From Chthoniobacterales bacterium (GTDB taxonomy: Bacteria > Verrucomicrobiota > Verrucomicrobiia > Chthoniobacterales > JACTMZ01): a stretch of 64,000 nt of DNA. The notes beneath the pieces are model-generated. The model saw nothing but the letters and a program-made list of their open reading frames with translations, did not search any database and was not told the origin of the DNA. Location of the stretch: assembly GCA_018883245.1 (NCBI GenBank), contig VEQL01000004.1:62001-126000 (forward strand), read 5' to 3'. Shown here in pieces: positions 36,245-43,569 of this stretch (the stretch's first letter is position 1; each line of letters opens with the position of its first letter). The position numbers were made by a program, and so were the translations under genes.

Positions 36245-38353
36245 ATGTCTCTTTTCAACCGCCTCAGCATCCAGTCGAAGATGATCGTCCTGCTGCTGGC
36301 GGTGAGTCTCGGCTCGATCGCCGTGATGGCATGGATCGGTTATGACACGGCTCGGACGGCGTTGATGCAATCCGCGCGCAACCAACTCCAGGGGGTGCGC
36401 GTGGCCAAGACGACCACGCTCAAGGCGATGCTCGAGTCGCTGCGCGACCAAGTGGTTTCGATTTCGGACAGCAAGGCGGTGATCGAGGGCATGCGGGCTT
36501 TCCGCGAGGCGCACCGCGAATTGGGTGCCGCGACGCTCGGGCCGGAGGAAAGCCGGAAGCTCGATGCTTTTTACCGCGACTATTTCCTTCCCGAATTGGA
36601 CAAGAATGTCGAGGGCACGCCCGTGCTCGAGCAATACCTGCCCGTGCGTCCGTCCGAGCGCTACCTGCAATACCATTACACCGTGGCGAACCCGCATCCT
36701 TACGGCGACAAACAGAACCTCGAAGTGGCGCCGGGCGATGCGACGGTCTACGGGCGCACGCACGAGCAATTGCACAGGTTTTTTGCGCGTGCGGTGAAGA
36801 TTTTCGGCTTCCAGGACATGATGCTCGTGGACGCCGACACCCTCGACGTCATCTACAGCTACGAGAAAACCGCGGAACTCGGCACGAATCTCGAGAACGG
36901 CCCCTACGCCAACACGCACCTGGGCGCCAAGGTGCGCGAAATGCGGACGAAACAGGATCGCGATGATTTCAAAATCGCGGACTTCGAGGCGTATCGCCCG
37001 AGCTTGGGCCGGCCGATGGGCTTCGCCATCAGCCCGATCTTCGACGGAGCCAAGATGACGGGAATGCTCGTGCTGCAGTTCCCGATAGACAATTTCAACG
37101 CGGTGCTCACCGGGAATTTCAACTGGCAGGCCGAGGGCATGGGCGAAACGGGGGAGACTTATCTGGTCGGTCCGGACGGCACGATGCGCACGCGCTCGCG
37201 CTTCATGTATACCGATCCGGAAAAATTTGTCCGCGAACTGCGGCGCAGCAGTGTGCCGTCGAGCGTGGTGGACCAGGTCGAGCGCCAGGGCAACGTGCTT
37301 TGCGTGCTGCCCGCGGAATCGCCGGCCGTCGAAGCGGCGCTCAAGGGTGAATCGGGCATCATGGAAACAACCGACTATCGCGGCGAGAAGGTGCTGAGCG
37401 CCTACGGTCCGCTCGAATTGGATTCGTTGCGCTGGGCGGTGATCGCCGATGTTTCGCTGGCCGAAGCGCAGGCTCCGGTGCGGGCGTTCGCGCGCAAAGT
37501 GGTAGTGGCAGGCAGCGGCCTTGCGCTGTGCGTGACATTACTCGCTTTGGTATGCGCGCACATGCTCACGCGCCCGCTGCGCAAATTGGCCGAAGGTGCG
37601 CGTCGCCTTGGCGCGGGCGAAACCGGAGTGCGCGTCGATCTGCAATCGAGCGACGAGTTCGGAGAACTGGCACGTGTTTTCAACGAGATGGCCGGAAGCA
37701 TCCACCGGCAGAAGCAGCAACTCGAGGCGCAGGTGCGCGAGAACCAGGATCTTTTGCACAGCATCCTTCCGGCTTCGGCCGTCGCGCAACGCCAGGAAGG
37801 GGACGAGAAAGCCAGTCGCCAGTTCGCCGATGTTTCGGTGCTGTTCGCGGAAATTCTCGGGCTCGAAGACTTCAGCGCCAAAGTCGGGGAAACCAAAGCG
37901 CTCTCCGTGCTGGGCGACTTGATCGAGTCCTTCGACGAAGCCGCGGAAAAATCCGGCATCGAAAAAGTGAAGACTATCGGCGGATCTTACCTCGCGGTCT
38001 GCGGTCTATCGGTGGCGCGTCCGGACCACGCGCGTCGCATGGTGGAATTCGCGCGCGAAATGACCAAGATCGTCGGGATGTTCAACCGCGACCATCACGC
38101 GGAATTCGGCCTGGCCGTCGGTATCAACTCCGGACCCGTGGTGGGCGGCGTCGTGGGTCGCCGCAAATTCCTCTACGATTTGTGGGGCGATACGGTGACG
38201 ATCGCGCGCAAGCTCGCTGCAGGACAGGGCGCGGCGGTGCGGGTGACACCCGCAGTGCGCGAACGCACGGCCGAGCAGTTCCAGTTCCGCGGCCCGGTGC
38301 GGCTCGCGGGCGAGGGTCGCGCGGCGATCGAGCTTTGGGAAGTGACCGGCTGA
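36245..38353 (+). CDS. Membrane sensor with HAMP and degenerate class III nucleotide cyclase domain
   Basis: 702 residues from ATG 36245. TM1 (about 13-33), a large extracytoplasmic sensor (about 34-415, Cache-like), TM2 (about 418-440), HAMP (about 441-495), a short coil, then a class III cyclase domain (about 525-702). The fold motifs are recognisable, but catalytic positions are changed: the first metal aspartate is E536 (VLFAEILG), the second is G580 (KTIGGSYLA instead of IGD), and the transition-state Asn/Arg are T652 and K656 (DLWGDTVTIARKL). K576 and D645, for base recognition, remain. Activity is doubtful; a regulatory or nucleotide-binding role is possible. It is followed after 19 bp by a channel with a cyclic-nucleotide-binding domain. 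Confidence 0.85.
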   Translation: MSLFNRLSIQSKMIVLLLAVSLGSIAVMAWIGYDTARTALMQSARNQLQGVRVAKTTTLKAMLESLRDQVVSISDSKAVIEGMRAFREAHRELGAATLGPEESRKLDAFYRDYFLPELDKNVEGTPVLEQYLPVRPSERYLQYHYTVANPHPYGDKQNLEVAPGDATVYGRTHEQLHRFFARAVKIFGFQDMMLVDADTLDVIYSYEKTAELGTNLENGPYANTHLGAKVREMRTKQDRDDFKIADFEAYRPSLGRPMGFAISPIFDGAKMTGMLVLQFPIDNFNAVLTGNFNWQAEGMGETGETYLVGPDGTMRTRSRFMYTDPEKFVRELRRSSVPSSVVDQVERQGNVLCVLPAESPAVEAALKGESGIMETTDYRGEKVLSAYGPLELDSLRWAVIADVSLAEAQAPVRAFARKVVVAGSGLALCVTLLALVCAHMLTRPLRKLAEGARRLGAGETGVRVDLQSSDEFGELARVFNEMAGSIHRQKQQLEAQVRENQDLLHSILPASAVAQRQEGDEKASRQFADVSVLFAEILGLEDFSAKVGETKALSVLGDLIESFDEAAEKSGIEKVKTIGGSYLAVCGLSVARPDHARRMVEFAREMTKIVGMFNRDHHAEFGLAVGINSGPVVGGVVGRRKFLYDLWGDTVTIARKLAAGQGAAVRVTPAVRERTAEQFQFRGPVRLAGEGRAAIELWEVTG

Positions 38354-38372
38354 GTCTGCGTTCCTCCGCGCC

Positions 38373-39803
38373 ATGAACGACTTCGCGTCCCTCGGAATCG
38401 CCAATCTGCGCGCCGCGATTTTTCTGGCCGTCGGTTTTCCTCTGGCGCTGCTGGTGCTCAACGAGGCGTCGGCGCGATGCCGTCGCGCCGGCCTGCCCAT
38501 CGCGCGCACTTTTGCGACGCTGAGGAATCTCGTCGTTCCCTCGCTGGCGCTGCTGGTTTTCGCACGCCATGTGGCGCAGTGGCCGGCGCAAGGCACCGCG
38601 GTGCGCGTGATAGAATCGGTTTTCTGGATCGCGTTGCTCTATGCCGTTCTCGGACTGGTCAATGACGTGGTCTTCGGGGCCGCGACCAAAGGCTCGTGGA
38701 GCGAACGCGTCCCGAAGTTGTTTCGCGACCTCGTGCGCGCGCTTCTCGTGGCCGTCGGCGCGATGGTCATCTACTCGCAGGTCTGGGGACACGAGATTTC
38801 CGCGGCACTGACAGCGCTCGGCCTCGGTTCGATCGTCATCGGTCTCGCGCTGCAGGAACCGCTGGGCAACATCGTGTCGGGGCTCATGCTGCTGTTCGAG
38901 CGGCCGCTCGCCGTTGGCGATTGGGTGCTCGTGGATGGCGTGCGCGGCAAAGTGATCGAAATCAACTGGCGTTCGGTGCACATCGAAACTCCGACGCGCG
39001 AACTGCAGGTGGTGCCCAATGTCGTCCTTTACAAGGGAACCTTCGCCAACCTTTCACGTCCCACGCCGCTCCGCACGGAGATCATCGAGATCGGTTTCAG
39101 CTATGACGATCCGCCGAACCGCGTGAAGGAAGTGATGCAGCAGTTGTTGGAATCGACGCCGGGCGTGCTTGCCGATCCGGCGCCGCTGGTGCGCACGGTG
39201 AACTACGCGGATTTCTCGGTCATCTACCGGCTCATTTTTTCCGTCGAGTCGCAGGCCGAGCTGGCCGCGGTGCGGGACAATATCATGACGCGGCTGTGGT
39301 ATGTGGCGCGGCGAGACGGTCTGACCATTCCGTTCCCGATCCAGATGGAATACAGCCCCGGCGAAAACCCCGGACCGGCCGCTCCGACACCCGCCGAATT
39401 GCTGCGCGCGCATCCGCGCTTTGCGCCGGCCTTGCAGGGTGCGGCCGGCGCGCCTGCGGTGCTCGAGTTCGCTGCGGGCGAAATGGTCCACGACCCCGCA
39501 CGCCGGCTCGAGGGTTTCGCCCTCGTGATCAAGGGCCGTGCATCGCTGCTTTCGACCGATGCCGAGGGCAGGCAGGTCGAGATCGGATCGGTCGGCCCCG
39601 GGGAAGCATTCGGGGATCAGGTGACAGCGGGCGGATCGGCGGACAACATCGCCGTGGCCGCCGCCGAGGACCTGAAGATCATTCTGTTCGACAACGAGGC
39701 AATCGGCGGTTTACTCAACCGCTCACCTTCGCTTGCCTCCGAAATCGGAGACGCGATCGAATCGCGCCGCCAAGCCGCACAGGTGGCGAGACGAAGGAAA
39801 TAA
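38373..39803 (+). CDS. MscS-type channel with C-terminal cyclic-nucleotide-binding domain
   Basis: 476 residues. Four to five membrane segments are followed by the MscS pore helix and beta domain: SALTALGLGSIVIGLALQEP, then GDWVLVDGVRGKVIEINWRS and VVPNVVLYKGTFANLS. A cyclic-nucleotide-binding (CNBD) fold fills about residues 360-465. This architecture is that of bacterial cyclic-nucleotide-gated (bCNG) channels. The phosphate-binding cassette reads GEAFGDQVTAGGSADNIAV; the family's conserved arginine before (S/T)AxV is not visible. Ligand binding is therefore uncertain. It is cotranscribed with the degenerate cyclase upstream. Confidence 0.88.
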   Translation: MNDFASLGIANLRAAIFLAVGFPLALLVLNEASARCRRAGLPIARTFATLRNLVVPSLALLVFARHVAQWPAQGTAVRVIESVFWIALLYAVLGLVNDVVFGAATKGSWSERVPKLFRDLVRALLVAVGAMVIYSQVWGHEISAALTALGLGSIVIGLALQEPLGNIVSGLMLLFERPLAVGDWVLVDGVRGKVIEINWRSVHIETPTRELQVVPNVVLYKGTFANLSRPTPLRTEIIEIGFSYDDPPNRVKEVMQQLLESTPGVLADPAPLVRTVNYADFSVIYRLIFSVESQAELAAVRDNIMTRLWYVARRDGLTIPFPIQMEYSPGENPGPAAPTPAELLRAHPRFAPALQGAAGAPAVLEFAAGEMVHDPARRLEGFALVIKGRASLLSTDAEGRQVEIGSVGPGEAFGDQVTAGGSADNIAVAAAEDLKIILFDNEAIGGLLNRSPSLASEIGDAIESRRQAAQVARRRK

Positions 39804-39831
39804 TCCCATCGCCCCCTCCGACTTAACCACC

Positions 39832-40902
39832 ATGAAAAAAATCCTCGTCACTCTTTCTCTCCTTGCGGTCTGCACGGCCGCGGGTGTTTCCCAAGCTCCG
39901 CAGCAAAAGCTGCGCGTGTTTGTGAAACCGGCGGAACCCTTCGCGTTCGAGCAGGACGGTGTGCTCAAAGGCTATTCTATCGATGTTTGGAACAAGGTGG
40001 CGGAGGAGGCGGGTCTGCAGTTCGAGACAACCGTGGTGCGGACGGTTCCGGAATTGCTCGATGCGGTGAAAGGCGGGCAGGCGGATGTCGGTGTCGGCGC
40101 GCTGAGCATCACTCCCGAGCGCGAGAAGCTGATGGATTTCAGCCATCCGTTTTTCAACTCCGGCTTGCAGATCCTCGCGCGCGCGCAGGGGCAAGCAGGG
40201 GCATTTTCGGCTTTCCGCGCATTGTTCAACAAGAACGTCGCCCAAGTGGTGATCGTCCTTCTCCTCGCCGTGCTCGTCGTTTCCCATTTGCTCTGGATGG
40301 TCGAGCGGCGGATCAACGCCGAGAGTTTTCCCGAGGGATACATCCGCGGCGTGTGGGAGTCGGCATGGTGGTCGATCGCGACATTGATCAGCGGGGGCTG
40401 CGAAAACAAAGCACCGGTCGGCGTGGCCGGGCGCCTCGTCGCCGTCGTATGGATGCTCGGCGGAATCGGCCTTACGTCCTACATCACGGCGACGCTCGCA
40501 TCGGCCATGACCGTCAACACGCTCACCTCGGAAATTTCCGGTTTGGGTGATTTGCGCGGTTCGCGCGTGGCCACCGTTTCGGGCGCCGCGGCGGAGACCT
40601 TGCTCAACCGTGCCGGGTTCGATGTTGCCGGTTTCCCGGATCTTGCCGGGGCGGTCGATGCGCTGAAGCGCGGTCAGGTCAAAGGCGTGGTTTATGACAG
40701 TCCCATGCTCCGCTACTACGTGGCCCGGCATCCGGGCGAGGGGCTGGCCGTGGTGGGCGCTATTTTCGATCCGCAAGACTACGGGTTCGCCATGCCGCTC
40801 GGCAGTCCCGTGCGGAAGCCGATCAATGCCGCCCTGCTCAACATCAAGACGGCAGGGGTCATGGACGAGTTGGACGGCAAGTGGTTTGCACCGGAGGAGT
40901 GA
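39832..40902 (+). CDS. GluR0-like ligand-gated ion channel
   Basis: 356 residues from ATG 39832. The signal peptide spans about 1-20. A family-3 solute-binding domain is split by a pore. Lobe S1 (about 26-120) has SITPEREKLMDFSHPF, with R97 as ligand contact. The pore module consists of M1 (138-156), a re-entrant loop (174-192) and M2 (202-226). Lobe S2 (about 235-356) includes VVYDSPMLRYY. This is the prokaryotic ionotropic-glutamate-receptor layout. The selectivity-filter position reads ISGGCEN, not the potassium signature TVGYG of GluR0. It begins 28 bp after the MscS-CNBD gene, so the three signalling genes are probably one operon. Confidence 0.85.
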   Translation: MKKILVTLSLLAVCTAAGVSQAPQQKLRVFVKPAEPFAFEQDGVLKGYSIDVWNKVAEEAGLQFETTVVRTVPELLDAVKGGQADVGVGALSITPEREKLMDFSHPFFNSGLQILARAQGQAGAFSAFRALFNKNVAQVVIVLLLAVLVVSHLLWMVERRINAESFPEGYIRGVWESAWWSIATLISGGCENKAPVGVAGRLVAVVWMLGGIGLTSYITATLASAMTVNTLTSEISGLGDLRGSRVATVSGAAAETLLNRAGFDVAGFPDLAGAVDALKRGQVKGVVYDSPMLRYYVARHPGEGLAVVGAIFDPQDYGFAMPLGSPVRKPINAALLNIKTAGVMDELDGKWFAPEE

Positions 40903-40923
40903 GCGACGGACCCGGCTGAAGGA

Positions 40924-40941
40924 ATACCCTGCACAGGGTAT
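40924..40941 (+). promoter_or_regulatory. Regulatory palindrome copy 5
   Basis: ATACCCTGCACAGGGTAT. TAAAAG begins at 40964, exactly 22 bp later, as a -10 candidate, and the ATG of the small membrane protein is at 40982. Predicted transcription would start only a few bases before that ATG. Confidence 0.7.
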
Positions 40942-40981
40942 TCCCAACCCAGGAGAAGACTGGTAAAAGACCGCTTCCATT

Positions 40982-41170
40982 ATGAGCGCAAATCAACCCG
41001 CCTGCGTTGCCGACGAAGCTCTTTTAGCGCGCCGCGATGTATTGCTGCGCCGGATTGTTGTGCTCTGTGCGCTTGCCAGTTTCACGGCTTTCGGACTCGC
41101 GATCGCCACTTCCATCTGGAGCCATTCTGCCGATCCCGCCGAAGCCGTGGCGATGAATTCGGGCTACTGA
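40982..41170 (+). CDS. Small single-pass membrane protein
   Basis: 62 residues. A short polar N-terminus with ALLARRDVLLRR precedes one hydrophobic helix (about 25-46, IVVLCALASFTAFGLAIAT) and a short acidic tail ending AMNSGY. The charge pattern suggests an inner-membrane protein with the N-terminus inside. No family recognised. Its promoter region carries palindrome copy 5. The next gene starts 37 bp later and may share the transcript. Confidence 0.65.
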   Translation: MSANQPACVADEALLARRDVLLRRIVVLCALASFTAFGLAIATSIWSHSADPAEAVAMNSGY

Positions 41171-41207
41171 TCCCGGCCCACGACGGATTTATTCGGAGCG
41201 AAATCGT

Positions 41208-41990
41208 ATGCATTTCGAGGAAACGGTCTCTGCGACTTGCGTGCCCCCGGGCAACGAGGACGCAGGTGCAGCGGATACGGCGCCCATTGCCGGCCATGGC
41301 TTCACCACGAATGAAGTGAAAGCCGAACTCGATCGCATCGTCGGCAGCCCGGACTTTCGCGCAAGCCCGCGCAACCGACGTTTTTTGGAATTTGTTGTTC
41401 TGCGGACGCTGACGCAACCGGATTCAAGAATCTCGGCCTATGACGTGGCCACGCAGGTTTTCGGACGTCCCGACACTTTTAACCCGGTGAAGGATCCCAT
41501 CGTCCGGATCGAGGCGGGAAAGTTGCGGCGCGATCTGGAGACCTTTTATCTCAAGGCGGGATCTCGCGGCCGCCTGCGCATCGAAATGCCCAAGGGCGGA
41601 TACCGGGCGGGCTTTTTGCCCGCGACGCCGGAGCCGGCCGCGTCCGATTGTCCACCGACTGCATCGTTGTCCGATGACCCGATGGAGGAATTGCAGCGGG
41701 TTTTGTCGAGCAGCGATTTCCCCGCCACCGCGCGCAACCGGAAGTTCCTGGACTTTGTCGTCCGCGAAACTCTTGCGGGCAGGGCCGACGGCATCACGGC
41801 CCGCACGATCGGCCTGCGCGTTCTCGGCCGGCCCGCCAGCTTCAATCCCAATCAGGACCCGATCGTCCGCATCGAAGCCGGACGCCTCCGTCGCGACCTC
41901 GAGACCTATTATCTGAAGTCCGGGCACCGCAACCCGCTGCGAATCAGCATTCCTCGAGGCGGTTACCTTCCGGTATTCGCCAAACCCTGA
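41208..41990 (+). CDS. Protein of two tandem winged-helix-like domains
   Basis: 260 residues made of two copies of one domain (about 33-140 and 155-260) joined by a short Pro-rich linker. Shared motifs are NR(R/K)FL(E/D)FVVxxTL, FGRPxxFNPxxDPIVRIEAG, LRRDLExYYLxxG and IPRGGY. The same domain elsewhere sits at the N-terminus of TPR proteins and adenylate cyclases, where it is thought to be a DNA-binding-like module; here it stands alone in duplicate. A regulator role is inference. It may be transcribed from the palindrome copy 5 promoter with the preceding membrane protein. Confidence 0.75.
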   Translation: MHFEETVSATCVPPGNEDAGAADTAPIAGHGFTTNEVKAELDRIVGSPDFRASPRNRRFLEFVVLRTLTQPDSRISAYDVATQVFGRPDTFNPVKDPIVRIEAGKLRRDLETFYLKAGSRGRLRIEMPKGGYRAGFLPATPEPAASDCPPTASLSDDPMEELQRVLSSSDFPATARNRKFLDFVVRETLAGRADGITARTIGLRVLGRPASFNPNQDPIVRIEAGRLRRDLETYYLKSGHRNPLRISIPRGGYLPVFAKP

Positions 41991-42052
41991 GTCCGCGGAC
42001 CGCGCCGCGCACCCTTGTCGGCCCCGCGCCCCTCGGATATGGTGTCCCGCTC

Positions 42053-43156
42053 ATGAGCGGAGCGGACAAATTCAAGATAGCGGTTCTGGCCGGCGACGGC
42101 ATCGGCCCCGAAGTAATGGCCGAGGCATTGGGTGTTCTCGCGGCGGCGTCGGCCAAGTTTTCCATCCCCTACGAATTCACCGAGGAGCGGGTGGGGGGAT
42201 GCGCGATCGATGCCGACGGCACGGCACTGCCGGAAAAAACTTTGCAGGCGTGCAAGTCCGCGGACGCCATCCTTTTCGGTTCGGTGGGCGGGCCGAAATG
42301 GGAATCTCTGCCGCCCGAGCAACAGCCCGAGAGAGCCGCGTTGCTGCCGCTGCGCAAAACTTTCGCTCTCTACGCCAATTTGCGACCGGCCGTCTGTCTT
42401 CCCGAGTTGACGCACGCGTCGCCTGTGCGCGAATCCATCGTGGCCGGAGGTTTCGATGTGCTGTTCGTGCGCGAACTGACCGGAGGGCTTTATTTCGGCG
42501 AACCGAAATACATGAAGCACGAGAGCGGCGAGTGGTTTGCCGTGGACACGATGATTTACTGGGAGAGCGAGATCGAGCGCATCGCGCATGTGGCGTTCCA
42601 AGCCGCGCAGCGTCGCAGCAAAAGCCTCACATCGATCGACAAAGCCAACGTCCTGCAGAACGGCATCCTCTGGCGCCGGACGATCGAGCGCGTGGCTGCC
42701 GACTACCCGGATGTCTCGCTGCGCCATCTTTACGTCGACAATGCGGCCATGCAGTTGATCCGCAATCCGAAAGGGTTCGACGTGGTGGTGGCGGAAAACT
42801 TGTTCGGCGACATTCTCAGCGACGAGCTGGCCATGATCGCCGGTTCCCTCGGCATGCTGCCGAGCGCGAGCCTCGGTGTGTCGAGGGGCGACGGCCGCTA
42901 CTTCGGCATGTATGAGCCGAGCGGCGGCACGGCGCCCGACATCGCGGGCATGGGCATCGCCAACCCCGTCGCGCAAATTTTGTCCACGGCCATGATGCTG
43001 CGCTACTCGGCCGGACGTGGGGACGCCGCCGACGCGATTGAGTGCGCGGTGCGGAAGGTCATCGCCGACGGACTGCGGACCAAGGATATCCACACCGAGG
43101 GCACGAGGCTTGTCACCACCGCCGAGATGGGGCGGGCGGTGGTTGCGGCACTGTGA
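42053..43156 (+). CDS. leuB: 3-Isopropylmalate dehydrogenase
   Basis: 367 residues. It oxidises and decarboxylates 3-isopropylmalate with NAD in leucine synthesis. Seen: VLAGDGIGPEVMAEAL at the N-terminus, RELTGGLYFGEPKY, the catalytic tyrosine/lysine regions, LYVDNAAMQLI, DILSDELAMIAGSLGMLPSA, and YEPSGGTAPDIAGMGIANP near the NAD site. The length is normal. The stop overlaps the next start by four bases (GTGA), so leuB heads an operon with exbD, a TPR gene and a HAD gene, an unusual pairing. No leuA, leuC or leuD nearby. Confidence 0.96.
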   Translation: MSGADKFKIAVLAGDGIGPEVMAEALGVLAAASAKFSIPYEFTEERVGGCAIDADGTALPEKTLQACKSADAILFGSVGGPKWESLPPEQQPERAALLPLRKTFALYANLRPAVCLPELTHASPVRESIVAGGFDVLFVRELTGGLYFGEPKYMKHESGEWFAVDTMIYWESEIERIAHVAFQAAQRRSKSLTSIDKANVLQNGILWRRTIERVAADYPDVSLRHLYVDNAAMQLIRNPKGFDVVVAENLFGDILSDELAMIAGSLGMLPSASLGVSRGDGRYFGMYEPSGGTAPDIAGMGIANPVAQILSTAMMLRYSAGRGDAADAIECAVRKVIADGLRTKDIHTEGTRLVTTAEMGRAVVAAL

Positions 43157-43569
43157 ACTTCCGCAAGCAGTCGACTCCCGAGCCGGTGGGATTCCAGATC
43201 GCGCCGATGGTGGACATCGTTTTCCTGCTGCTCATCTTCTTCCTGGTCACCTGGAATTTCGCGCGCTACGAGACCGAGCTGGACGTCAAAGTCCCCACCG
43301 CCAAGGAGGGCAAGGAATCGCGACGCTCGGTCGGCGAGGTGATCATCAACGTGAAGTCCGACGGCTCGATCGTGATGAACCGCAAGACCCTCACCGCGGA
43401 AGAACTCGGATCCACCTTGAAGAAAATCTCCGAGTTGTATCCCGATCAGGCGGTCGTGCTGCGCGGCGACCAATCGGCGGATTACCGCCATATCGTTGCG
43501 GTTCTCGACATCTGCCGCGCGGCGAACGTCTGGAATGTGGCCTTCGCCACCGGGCGCCCCGAGTCATGA
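43153..43569 (+). CDS. exbD: ExbD/TolR-family biopolymer transport protein
   Basis: 138 residues from a GTG that overlaps the leuB stop. One transmembrane helix near residues 19-37 contains the conserved proton-path aspartate in APMVDIVFLLLIFFLVT. The periplasmic domain follows (VGEVIINVKSDGSIVMNRK, then VVLRGDQSADYRHIVAVLD). ExbD works with an ExbB/TolQ pentamer to couple the proton gradient to outer-membrane processes. No exbB gene lies next to it, which is atypical, so its partner must be elsewhere. ATGA overlap with the TPR gene. Confidence 0.9.
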   Translation: MNFRKQSTPEPVGFQIAPMVDIVFLLLIFFLVTWNFARYETELDVKVPTAKEGKESRRSVGEVIINVKSDGSIVMNRKTLTAEELGSTLKKISELYPDQAVVLRGDQSADYRHIVAVLDICRAANVWNVAFATGRPES

